Positions 10,314 to 17,741 of a stretch of 37,251 bases of DNA are shown here, piece after piece. The translations under genes were made by a program, and so were the position numbers. Each line of letters begins with the position of its first letter. The first letter of the stretch is position 1. This DNA comes from Prasinococcaceae sp. CCMP 1430 (taxonomy: Eukaryota > Prasinodermophyta > Palmophyllophyceae > Prasinococcales > Prasinococcaceae), in NCBI GenBank assembly GCA_013416795.1, contig RQSC01000029.1, forward strand, positions 238,573-275,823, given 5' to 3'. The notes below the pieces were generated by a model. It was not told the DNA's origin, did no database searches, and saw only the letters and a list, made by a program, of their open reading frames with translations.

Positions 10314-10403
10314 GCGGCTCTGCTCACCGTGGGCGACGGCAAGGCGGCGGTCCGGATGGAGCTGAGGGAAGGGGGGCTGGGGGCGTGGAGGTGGCGACCG
10401 ACG
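10314..10403 (+). repeat. Copy 2 of the inverted-plus-mirror repeat
   Basis: 10314-10352 pairs as a normal inverted repeat with 8382-8420. 10353-10403 equals the base-by-base complement, without reversal, of what a normal inverted copy would carry. It spans exactly 17 codons and reads RMELREGGLGAWRWRPT, in place of the AYLDSLPPDPRTSTAGC read from the other copy. Confidence 0.9.
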
Positions 10404-10557
10404 CGCGGTCCCCGCCAACTTCCGCAGCAGCAGCAGGGCTTCCCGCTCGGCACCAAGGACTTCGTGGCAGGGGCTCTCGAGAAGAAGGACGCGTTGTACT
10501 ATCGCAAGCTCACCGCCTGCAACCAGTTCTCCGCGTGGGGGCACAACAGCGCAGCGC

Positions 10558-10612
10558 TCAAGGTACTCCGCACGTGTGTCCACCCCATCAGCGACTACCT
10601 CCTGCGCGGCCT
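10558..10612 (+). repeat. Direct repeat, copy A (55 bp)
   Basis: Identical to 10648-10702 (TCAAGGTACTCCGCACGTGT onward). The two copies are offset by 90 bp, with 35 bp of GC-rich sequence between them that ends in an in-frame TAG. A tandem duplication therefore split the thumb-like frame. Confidence 0.9.
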
Positions 10613-10643
10613 TCGGCGCGCGCGCGGATCGGGAAAGTTATAG

Positions 10644-11465
10644 GTGTTCAAGGTACTCCGCACGTGTGTCCACCCCATCAGCGACTACCTCCTGCGCGGC
10701 CTCTTCCCAGGCGGCAAGGGCGAACAGGACAGGTACGCTGAGCCAGCACACTTCCTCGTGAAGCGTCACCACGCCCTGCTCCAGGCCACGGTGGACTGCG
10801 CACTCGGACAGGTCCCACCAGACGACACCCCGACCCGCACTGGGTCGCTGGCGAAGATCTTCCCCAAGCACATCGGACTTCCCATCTCCCAGGGTGGGTT
10901 CGGTATGCGCGCCCCTTCCACCGTTCGCCTGCCGGCGTGGGTTGGTGCGAGGACTTCCGTCCTTCCCTTCGCCACACGCCACCCCCTCGCCTGGCAGTAC
11001 TTCACCCGCCCCGACACAGCGGGCGCTGCCCTGTACGAGGCCCTGCAGACCATGCTCAACACCGACGACGAGCCCCTGGTTCCACCGTTTCCCGCGAATG
11101 CCGATCCGAGTCGGCCCAGTTTCCCCACTACTCCCCTTTACAACGCAGCTTACGCCGGCCACGATAAGTGCGTGCAGCTGCTGCTCGAGGCGGGCGCGGA
11201 CACAAACACGGGCGATGTGAGATACGACATGACTCCTTTGAACGGTGCAACCGAGCTGGGTCACATTGAGTGCGTGCGACTGCTGCTGGAGGCGGGCGCC
11301 GACATGAACCAGCCAGACAAAGACAAGTTCACCCCAATTATTACTGCAGCCCGATGGAACCGCGCAGACTGCCTCGAGCTCCTGATCGAGGCAGGCGCCG
11401 AAATTGAGAAGCGGGACCTTGGCGCCGTCGCAGACCGTCTCGACGTCGTCGATGATGGCAGCTAA
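10644..11465 (+). pseudogene. RT thumb-region remnant fused to ankyrin repeats
   Basis: The open frame begins after the TAG at 10643 and has no ATG at its start (its first candidate codon is GTG). The first half continues the LINE-like thumb (LPISQGGFGMRAPSTVRLPA). From about 11125 it becomes three ankyrin-type repeats: TPLYNAAYAGHDKCVQLLLE, TPLNGATELGHIECVRLLLE and TPIITAARWNRADCLELLIE, with the usual AGAD turns. The stop at 11463-11465 lies inside the left inverted repeat of the next element. Either the ankyrin part is a captured host-gene fragment or the element inserted into an ankyrin gene. No start, RT core or complete gene can be defined. Confidence 0.6.
10648..10702 (+). repeat. Direct repeat, copy B (55 bp)
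   Basis: Second copy of 10558-10612. The sequence downstream (LFPGGKGEQDRYAEPAHFLV) continues the retroelement protein naturally, so copy B is the one joined to the original downstream sequence. Confidence 0.9.
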
Positions 11466-11529
11466 GGGTGCGATTACAGTATGGAAAGACGCAAGCGAGA
11501 GGTTGCGTAGCGCGCGTGTGTCTAAGATG
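11462..11529 (+). repeat. Left terminal inverted repeat
   Basis: Pairs with 12107-12174. It contains the stop codon of the ankyrin-encoding frame. Confidence 0.75.
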
Positions 11530-11608
11530 ATGATGACGATGATGGAGAGGACCATGGCGTCGGGGTCCAGCTTGCTGGCAGTAGGCACACCTGCGGCTGC
11601 CTGACCGG

Positions 11609-11725
11609 CTCATCGAAGCCACCGTCAAGGACCGCTGCAAGCGCTTCCTCGACGACTCCGCCAACTGGGAACTGCTCCACAACGAAGCACACGTCGAGCT
11701 CGCCACCGCTGCGACAGAGGCGCAA
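11609..11725 (+). repeat. Second copy of retroelement pre-RT segment
   Basis: Nearly identical to 9435-9551 (CTCATCGAAGCCACCGTCAA onward, differing at a few bases). It encodes LIEATVKDRCKRFLDDSANW again and then diverges. It lies inside the inverted-repeat unit. Confidence 0.85.
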
Positions 11726-11816
11726 CAGTTCGTCGCTGGCAGCGACAGCAACGAACGGGTCATCTCGTCTCGCGGCGCCACCCAAGGATGCGCCTTCGGG
11801 TAGCGCTACGCGAAAA

Positions 11817-12081
11817 CTCTGTGAGCACCACCACATCCAGTTCCACACGCTGGCGTTCGACACCCTGGGCCGGGCGCACAGGTCCTCCAGAGGTGCCATC
11901 GAGCACCTCTTCACCAACAGGGTCACGGCGACGAACCCAAGCCGTTGGCCGACGGGCAAGGCTCTTCGGGTCCTTGCCGACGGCCTGCACAATTCATCGT
12001 CTGCATGCGTGCTCCGCGCGTGCGGCGTGCACACACACGACCACCCAAGGCGCCGCTCTCGCAGCCGCGCTGCGGGTGGAT
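11817..12081 (+). pseudogene. LINE endonuclease-domain-like remnant
   Basis: An open stretch reads CEHHHIQFHTLAFDTLGRAH and AIEHLFTNRVTATNPSRW, ending at a TAG at 12079-12081. The pattern of a hydrophobic strand, then DTLGR, then a short helix resembles the C-terminal restriction-like endonuclease region of LINE proteins. It has no start and is a dead fragment. Confidence 0.4.
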
Positions 12082-12106
12082 AGCTCGCTCTCACACACGA
12101 ACCTAG

Positions 12107-12174
12107 ATCTTACACACGCGCGCTACGCAACCTTGCGCTTGCGTCTCCTCGTACTGTAATCGCACCCTACACTA
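12107..12174 (-). repeat. Right terminal inverted repeat
   Basis: Inverted partner of 11462-11529. The outer end reads ACTGTAATCGCACCC followed by TA. Confidence 0.75.
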
Positions 12175-12539
12175 CTATAACTTGCTTGATAACTTCTTAC
12201 ACAGGAGCGCGGCAAACCTCAATGCTGCAGCTCGACACGGCACTCTCTCTCTCTCCGCAAATCGCCATTGTTTGTTATCACGTTCTCAGTCTCTCTCCCC
12301 TCCCTCTTTACGCTCTCTCCCCTCCCTCCCCCACCCACCCACCCACCCACCCACCCACCCCGAAACCCCTTCTCTCTCCCACTGGTGGCAGCACCCCGTG
12401 AAGGACTGCGTGTACCTCATGTCTGCCGCGCCAGGTAGACATCCCAAGGCGTCTCCCAAGTACAACAAGGTCTGCACGCTCTCCTTGCCGCGCGAGGCAG
12501 GTGGCGTCGTGTCCACACATGCATCAACGCGATGGCTCG
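12175..12539. other. 3' flank of the membrane-protein gene; simple repeats
   Basis: I see no gene. It contains CT-rich runs (about 12240-12330) and an AT-richer patch at 12171-12200. It is the likely 3' UTR and spacer for the minus-strand gene that ends at 12540. Confidence 0.4.
12330..12361. repeat. (CCCA)n tetranucleotide microsatellite
   Basis: About seven tandem CCCA units on the plus strand (TGGG on the minus strand), preceded by CCCT/CTCT tracts. Confidence 0.9.
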
Positions 12540-14363
12540 CTAGCAACCAGGCGGTAGTTGGACATCCGGAAGCGGACACGTCCTCGACGTGCCCAATGAC
12601 GAGCCGCCATCGGACGCAAACCACACGCGATAGTTTATGTTGACCATGATCAAAGTATCGAACAGCAGCCAGGAGAAGACGAGCACGTAGAAGCCCATGC
12701 GCTCGCTGTGCGTGGCGAGGACTTCCTGAAGAGCCTTGGTGAACGGATAGAGCACAGGCCAATAGAACTTCGTCACCTTGATGTACACGTACAGGAGCAC
12801 GATCGCCGACACAAGCGCGACACCTGAGAAGCCAAAGCTCGCCCAGTACTGAGAGTCGGAGAACGTTCGCACGGTGAACACCTGCTGTGGCAGGCAGGGG
12901 TCTGCGTCCGAGATGCGTTGGTCGCGCGAGTGCGCATGCGGGAGCAAACACGTGTCAGCGAGCACCGGCGGACGCAGCAATCTGCGCGCACGCATTCGCT
13001 GCGGGAAGCCTTTTCTAACTTATGTGGCACCATACCCTGCCAGAAGTTGGCGGCGCGCGTGCAGATAAGAGAGCCAGCAAGCACATGTGGTGCGGCCAGC
13101 GTGCTTGTGGATCTGTGCAGACGGCAGCTATGTGGGTGTCGCGAGTGTCGCGCGTCACGTACCCCGCTCGCTGTAGGGATAGTAGTCGCTGTTGGGCCCC
13201 CACCGCAGAATTGGGGATATCACGAGGTACGTCGCATAGCTCGCCCCCACACCGATGAACTTGGCAATGGCGAAACGCTGCTTCGCCCGAAGGTAATCCG
13301 GGTGAGCGTTCGATGTTCCGCGGCCGTCGATGTCGCATTCATAGTCGAGCGGGAGCGCCAGGCTGTCGATGTTGTCTCCTCGAGGGTTGCAGCGGCGGCC
13401 CTTGAAGATGTTGATGCCCCATGTCTTGATCCAGCAGCGGAAGCGAAACCACATGCTCGTGAGATGAATGGGGCTGATGAGAAGGGGCGCCACTGTGGAG
13501 AAGAAGAGGCCGACATACACCCCCATGAGGTCACCAACGCTGTCCTTGCCCTCGCTCTCGTTCGAGCTATTGAAGGCCGCGTACAAAGCAAGCGCGGTGT
13601 AGACGAAGAATCCGGAGAGGATGAACGTCATGTCTGAGTGGAAGATCGCCTGGGTGGGCTTTGAAGTGATGTGCTGCACCACCTTACGGTAAATGGTCTC
13701 AGGGATGAACAGGATGAATGAGAGCGCCGTACGGACGCCGTCTGACACCTGCGTGAACCCGTAACTGTACGCGTAGAGGAAGATGATGAAGAGGTGCATG
13801 ATGAAGAGGATGAGGAAGTACAGCTGCGACCACGCAGATGCCAGCCCAGCGGGGCGCGCAGTCGCCGACATCCACGAGCGGAGCGCCGAGAGAGACAGAC
13901 ATTCATCATCAGTGACGAACACACGCATGATCACAAGTGCAGGCGACCTCGCGACAACGATGGAGCCCCACATCACACCAAGAGCGCAAACACCAGCCGC
14001 GAACGCTTGCATTGGTGCAGCACCCTTCCCATCCGCGCACACACCTTCATGCGCTCCCACTTGCTTTCGGTCGTGTTGAACTTCCCTCGAAATTGCGTCT
14101 TCTGCCTCTTGAACTCTGGAGCACGCAAGGCGGTGCGTCCGCGACGGTAAGCCTTGTCGCCGCCGTCCGTCGCTTCGAGCGCTTCCTGCGCATCCGCGAC
14201 TATGTTGGCAGGTGTGGTTGCTGCCTCGGGCGCTTCAGGGGCGCTTGGCACCCAGCCCGTGTGCGGCTTGGGGCCCTTCGAGCGATGGCCACGCGAGCCC
14301 GCCCCGAGCCCGTCCGAAGAAGCGGCACTGTGCGCGTCGATGAGGCNTCGGGGCGCATGCCAT
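12540..14363 (-). CDS. Unrecognised multi-pass membrane protein (three exons)
   Basis: I do not recognise the family. The proposed CDS is complement(join(12540..12901, 13163..13823, 14045..14363)), about 446 residues if the ambiguous base at 14347 is dropped. Exon 1 encodes a soluble, basic, Ala/Pro-rich tail (KGPKPHTGWVPS...GKFNTTESKWERMK). Exons 2 and 3 encode about six or seven hydrophobic segments, for example LYFLILFIMHLFIIFLYAYS, MTFILSGFFVYTALALYAAF, FAIAKFIGVGASYATYLVIS and MGFYVLVFSWLLFDTLIMVN. Intron 13162-12902 (GTACGT...GACGCAG, phase 1) joins YYPYSER to DPCLPQQVFTV. Intron 14044-13824 (GTGTGT...GGTCGCAG, phase 0) joins ERMK directly to the first helix. Loops carry Cys pairs (RCWIKTW, RRCNP, YECDIDG, DPCLP) that may form lumenal or extracellular disulfides. 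The start depends on the N at 14347, so the N-terminus is the least certain part. Confidence 0.6.
14347..14347. other. Ambiguous base (n), probably a spurious insertion
   Basis: With the N counted, the first-exon frame of the minus-strand membrane protein has no ATG. With it removed, ATG at 14363-14361 falls in frame with the rest of the exon (MACAPSLIDAHSAAS). The N is thus more likely an extra base than an unknown base. Confidence 0.5.
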
Positions 14364-14950
14364 GCGCAACTCTTTTCGGCGCGCGCACGCTCCCGGAAGA
14401 CGACATCAAAGCACACCCGAAGCACCGCGGCAGAGCAAGGCTTTCGGCCGGCTGCTCCGCGCGTTCCCCGCGCCGCCCAGCCACGGCGCGCGCGCGCGCG
14501 CGCTACGGCGGCGCCCAAATCTTGTTAACATGCATTTCAGATCAAAATGCTTGCCGAGAGCGCCCGTCCGCGCGCGATCTGCGCCGAAGCGCGCTCAAAA
14601 CGCGCTCCGCGATGCCGTTTTTGGATTTCGAACAATGTGGGTTACGTCGCGGGCCCGCGCTCCGAAAGCGGAGCAACAACGCAGAATGCTTTCCCGTGGG
14701 TGGGCCCGCAGGTTGCGCGCGCGCCGTGTGGTGCGTGCGCTGCGCGCGCGGCGGCGTTCACAGTGCGGGCAGTGCGCGCGCGCGGCCGCTGCGCCCAACC
14801 CTGGGGGGGGGCGGGACCGAACCCGGCCACATCAACGAGCGAGCACCATGGCTGGCCTGTACGCCCACGTGCGCAACCTTGCCGTGCCTGTCGAGGCAAT
14901 TCCCCCACTGATTATCCGCAACTCCCTGCGTACGCGTCTCCGTGCTCCAC
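14364..14950. other. Intergenic region upstream of the membrane-protein gene
   Basis: No supported gene. It contains a CG alternating run at about 14487-14503 and a G-run near 14806-14813. It serves as the promoter region for the minus-strand gene starting at 14363 and as the 3' flank of the methyltransferase gene. A short plus-strand frame from ATG 14849 is discussed among the rejected items. Confidence 0.4.
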
Positions 14951-17266
14951 TCACGTCAAGTCCACCACAGGCACCGGCCCAGTGGCGGCTGCACGATCGC
15001 TGGGCGCGCTCGTCCATCGCTGCTCCTCAAGCGTCGGCCCAGGCTTGGGACCGGGCTGGTCAGGCAGAGTATCCCTGGTAGACTTGCGCCTGGACAAGTG
15101 CAGATCAACGTCCGGCCGCTGCGCGGGCACTCCATTCGCCGGCTCGTCATCCGCTCCAGTGCACACGTCGCTGCCGTTGCGCCCCTTGACATCGGGCCAC
15201 TGGTAGAGGGGCCCGTAGTCGTACAAAATCTCTTCACCAGGCTCGATGTCGCGCATCGCAAAGAAGCAGATCCGATAGCAGAATCGCGACTGCGGCGGGA
15301 CACGAGGGTCTTCGGGCGTCAGAGCGCACTGCCTGAGAAGGTTGGCGCCGTCAACAGAGTGATTGATCCAGCGCGCGACCGAGCCGCAGTTGAAGCCATC
15401 CATGCACAACTCGTTCGCGTCGGCGAAGCCGTTGTCGTCCTCGTTGAGCTCGTCTTTGATGTAGTGGTCGAGGTTCCACGTGTACGACCGGCGCATGCTT
15501 GGCGCCCCATTAGCTGCGATTGAGTTCCCGAGCTCTTCCTTGCCATGTTCGTCCTCGTACTGTCTGCTGGTGTACAAGTACCCCGCGTACTCGCACACGA
15601 AGTCGCCCACATACAAGAACGTGCCCGCGCGCACGCCCCAGCCGCGACCGTTGGACGTCCGGAACACCTCCAGCTTGGAATGAATGCCGTTTTCCACGAC
15701 CTTGCGCATGTCACCGATCTCGATGATACCATCGCAGCCTTCGACAAGGCAGTCGTCATCGTTGTAGACAGCCACCTCCGCAGTCTTGGGCAGCTCCTTC
15801 GGCACGCGAGCGATCGCCTCGAGAGCCTCGTCCGAGGCGTTTTCGATCGTTGGTGACTTCAGGTAGCAGAAGCCGGACGGCGCAAGGTCTGCGAATCCCT
15901 TGCCGTCCGATGTTTCGTTGTACACAGGGATCCTGACTTTCTCTGCTCCGCCACTGACGTCAGCGCAGACCAGATACCTCGCGAGCATCTCTTGGCGCGT
16001 GGCCGCCCTCTTACGCTTGGCTCCCATCTTCGGGACTGGTACGGTCGCCCCCGCTGTAGCCCTCCTCTTGCGCCCGCCAATTCTTGCCAGCGCCTTGCGT
16101 CTCGACTGGACGCTGATGGACTTCTGCTTGGCATGTTCTTTGATTGGGGTGAGGACGAACTTCGCGCGCGTACGTGCGCATTTGTGCGCATGCGTGTCAG
16201 CGTTCGTGTGCACACGCGTGCATGTGTGCGCGTGCGCGCGCGCGCGAGTGTGTGTGTGCGCGCGCCTCCGTACCTTGAACACGTTGGGTCCGTCAACCCC
16301 CGGGCCGTAGCGCACGCTTGTACACTTGTACAAGCCATCATAAAAGTACTCCCTGACGTCCTTCCCGTTTTTTTTGACGATGCGGCCGCGCAGCACGCGC
16401 ACAGGCGTCCCGCACTTGTTGCTGAGGACGAGCGCAGCGTTGCCTCTCGTGTTCTCCTGGTCTTTGGTTTGTTTGCCCTTCTCCATCCCTCCCGCCCCTG
16501 TGTACTGTATCGTGCCGTCGTCGTTGTCGTCGCGGTCGTCTTCATAAGCACCGCTGAGACAAATCGCGTACGCCGGAACGCCGGTAGTGAACATGATTCC
16601 AGACACGATAGCGGTGTGCAGGCCAAGGATGGCCGCCTCTCCACGGCCGTTCAAGCGAACGCCCACAGGCACGTCGCTGATATGGCCGTGTGCGTTTGCT
16701 GGCGTCCACTGCTTCCGAAGCTCTTTGAATGCGACCATGTCGGGCTTGGCCTGTTTCACAGCCTCGAGCTCTGCCAGGCGCTTGCGATAGAGGGCAAGGC
16801 CCTGCGCAGCCCTGCCTGTCGGCTCTGGATACGCGTGATTCAGGCCCCCTCCGGTCCCGCTTGCGCCCGCCGCCACACCGTTTGGGCCAGCCGTGGCGCC
16901 GCTCGGCTCAGCTGCGCCCCCGCTCGCGCCGGCGTCAGCATCCCTCGGCGTGGTTGCGCCCCCGCTCGCGCCGGCCTTAGCATCCCTCGGCTCGTCTCCT
17001 CGCTCGCTCGCCTCTGAGCAGCTCGCAGGGGAAAGGGCGGCGGCCGCCATGCCCGCATCGCCGAGCGGTGAGCGCGCCGCGTCCCCTCCTCCTCCTCCTC
17101 CTCCGCCGCCGCCGCCCTCGCCGCCGCCCTCGCCTCCGCCTCCGCCTCCGCCTCCGCTGCCGCCCTCACCGCCGGCGCCCCCGCCTGTCCCGCCCCCCGC
17201 CGGCGGCGGCGCCTCCGTCCCCTCGTCCATGGAAGCCACGCCCGCGACCGTGCTTCCCTTCCCCAT
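14951..17266 (-). CDS. SRA-SET histone methyltransferase (SUVH-type, predicted H3K9)
   Basis: SRA-SET proteins bind methylated cytosine and methylate histone H3, usually Lys9, linking DNA methylation to silencing in plants and algae. CDS is complement(join(14951..16159, 16274..17266)), 733 residues from ATG 17266 (ATG 17230 is an alternative). Residues 1-150 are Gly/Ala-rich. The SRA/YDG domain spans about 195-345 (HGHISDVPVGVRLNGRGEAA, SGAYEDDRDDNDDGTIQYTG, KCTSVRYGPGVDGPNVFKF). A basic linker follows (GGRKRRATAGA). The SET domain spans about 492-650: NGRGWGVRAG, FVCEYAG, the substrate/cofactor motif RWINHS and EEILYDYG. The pre-SET region is reduced to two close cysteines (CLVEGC) rather than the nine-Cys zinc cluster, and no post-SET CxCx4C follows the SET domain. 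Activity and lysine specificity are therefore inferences. The first 1 kb upstream holds a telobox. Confidence 0.88.
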   Translation of the reverse strand: MGKGSTVAGVASMDEGTEAPPPAGGGTGGGAGGEGGSGGGGGGGGEGGGEGGGGGGGGGGGDAARSPLGDAGMAAAALSPASCSEASERGDEPRDAKAGASGGATTPRDADAGASGGAAEPSGATAGPNGVAAGASGTGGGLNHAYPEPTGRAAQGLALYRKRLAELEAVKQAKPDMVAFKELRKQWTPANAHGHISDVPVGVRLNGRGEAAILGLHTAIVSGIMFTTGVPAYAICLSGAYEDDRDDNDDGTIQYTGAGGMEKGKQTKDQENTRGNAALVLSNKCGTPVRVLRGRIVKKNGKDVREYFYDGLYKCTSVRYGPGVDGPNVFKVRRRAHTHTRARAHAHTCTRVHTNADTHAHKCARTRAKFVLTPIKEHAKQKSISVQSRRKALARIGGRKRRATAGATVPVPKMGAKRKRAATRQEMLARYLVCADVSGGAEKVRIPVYNETSDGKGFADLAPSGFCYLKSPTIENASDEALEAIARVPKELPKTAEVAVYNDDDCLVEGCDGIIEIGDMRKVVENGIHSKLEVFRTSNGRGWGVRAGTFLYVGDFVCEYAGYLYTSRQYEDEHGKEELGNSIAANGAPSMRRSYTWNLDHYIKDELNEDDNGFADANELCMDGFNCGSVARWINHSVDGANLLRQCALTPEDPRVPPQSRFCYRICFFAMRDIEPGEEILYDYGPLYQWPDVKGRNGSDVCTGADDEPANGVPAQRPDVDLHLSRRKSTRDTLPDQPGPKPGPTLEEQRWTSAPSDRAAATGPVPVVDLT
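16160..16273 (-). other. Frame-neutral 114-nt intron hidden inside the SRA-SET reading frame
   Basis: Minus-strand donor AAG|GTACGG at 16273, acceptor GCGCGAAG ending at 16160. The intron is an AC/GT-rich tract, has no in-frame stop and is a multiple of three. Unspliced it would add 38 residues of His/Arg/Thr repeats (RAHTHTRARAHAHT) in the middle of a conserved SRA strand. Splicing restores VFKFVLTPIKEH. Confidence 0.8.
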
Positions 17267-17741
17267 CCACCCCTCGCGCGCGGCGCTCGCGCTGTGACGC
17301 TCGCGCTGTGGCGCCCACCCCACACAGCAACACCCCACGACCGAGCCGCCCCGTCCGCGAAGGACTCCGAGGGTCAACGCCAGAGTCGAGTGATATCATC
17401 TCGCAAGACAGGATTAGGGTTTTAGATATTTAGGTATGATACGCGAACCCTGATTATGCTGCAGCCTCCCAACGGCATGTGTGTGTGTGCGGAGGCGACG
17501 CGGCACGCAGTGGGCTGCGAGGCTCGGCTCGGCCCGCTGGCGCGACAGCAGCACGTGAGGCGACGGCGCATGCAGGGCGCGGCAGCGACGCATGTGCGCG
17601 CCAGCAAAGGGCGGCGGCGGGTGTGGGCACGCCACACGCGCGGCGCGGTGCGAATCTCTGCGCATGCTTTGCTCTCGCGCCGCGGGGGCGTGATCTGAAT
17701 CGCGCTAGACTCTGTCCCGCACTGAAGACGTTAAGACTCAA
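17267..17741 (-). promoter_or_regulatory. Promoter region of the SRA-SET gene
   Basis: Non-coding gap between the methyltransferase start and the end of the RCC1/SPP gene. It contains an AT-rich island at about 17395-17462, unusual in this GC-rich DNA, with a telobox. I see nothing gene-like in it. Confidence 0.4.
17414..17422 (-). promoter_or_regulatory. Telobox (AAACCCTAA on the minus strand)
   Basis: TTAGGGTTT on the plus strand, about 148 nt upstream of the SRA-SET ATG and inside the AT-rich island. In plants this motif marks promoters bound by telobox factors. It is a single copy, so chance remains possible. Confidence 0.35.

Larger units (their letters stand above)
8226..10643 (+). pseudogene. 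Broken retrotransposon ORF with endonuclease, zinc-finger and J-domain-like pieces
   Basis: One frame is open for 805 codons, but it is not one natural protein. Residues of the first part (about 8430-8600) resemble a LINE endonuclease domain, and 8780-9110 encodes CHCPVC and CHKC finger motifs. At the C-run 9412-9415 the biologically sensible frame shifts: LDLTP continues as ELRPLRSLIEATVKDRCKRF only in the next frame, as if one C were missing. That frame ends at a TGA at 9859-9861. From about 9870 the first frame resumes with a J-domain-like segment (KLRMHVHPDRL, then ADLFDKIADVNCVLDA) and enters thumb-like sequence, ending at a TAG at 10641-10643 created by a 90-bp tandem duplication. Confidence 0.6.
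8017..11130 (+). mobile_element. Scrambled, degenerate non-LTR (LINE-type) retrotransposon
   Basis: Pieces of a zinc-finger, restriction-like-endonuclease type LINE protein lie out of order. A zinc-finger copy is at 8017-8143. An endonuclease-domain fragment (LRSDLVITDTDTGYRHCLDV) is at about 8480-8540. A second set of fingers is at 8780-9110. A pre-RT segment is at 9437-9861 in a shifted frame (SEADRADRLVHKHQPGRALK, then DTSDPAVLHKLRELHP). Thumb-type sequence is at 10440-10980 (LRTCVHPISDYLLRG and LPISQGGFGMRAPSTVRLPA). The catalytic RT core with its F/YADD motif is missing. Where it should lie is a J-domain-like segment with HVHPDRL. The element is therefore inactive. The family assignment rests on motif memory; a search against a repeat database would decide it. 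Confidence 0.65.
11462..12174. mobile_element. About 713-bp unit bounded by imperfect terminal inverted repeats
   Basis: 11462-11529 and 12107-12174 are inverted copies of each other over about 66 nt, with only a few mismatches and a small gap. Both start from the outside with nearly the same TIR (AGGGTGCGATTACAGTA on the left, GGGTGCGATTACAGTAC on the right), and TA flanks both ends. The interior holds a second copy of the retroelement pre-RT segment (about 11609-11725) and an endonuclease-like fragment (11817-12000), and has no transposase. It looks like a non-autonomous DNA element or foldback unit that carries retroelement fragments. Confidence 0.6.

Noticed and set aside
12318-12365. CCCA/CCCT run as a CRISPR array or telomere
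   Set aside because: It is a simple tetranucleotide microsatellite without spacers and without the TTTAGGG unit.
13155-13960. Extra N-terminal residues (about 14060-13824) as coding sequence of the membrane protein
   Set aside because: The frame there has no ATG and the sequence lies between a phase-matched donor (14044) and a strong acceptor (13824), so I treat it as intron.
14849-15081. Plus-strand ATG with a good context (CACCATGG) and 77 open codons
   Set aside because: It runs antisense into the 3' end of the SRA-SET coding sequence, has no recognisable motif and no visible downstream exon. A small unannotated protein cannot be excluded but is not supported.
17411-17425. TTAGGGTTTTAG as an interstitial telomere
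   Set aside because: Only one unit is present; a telobox is the better reading.
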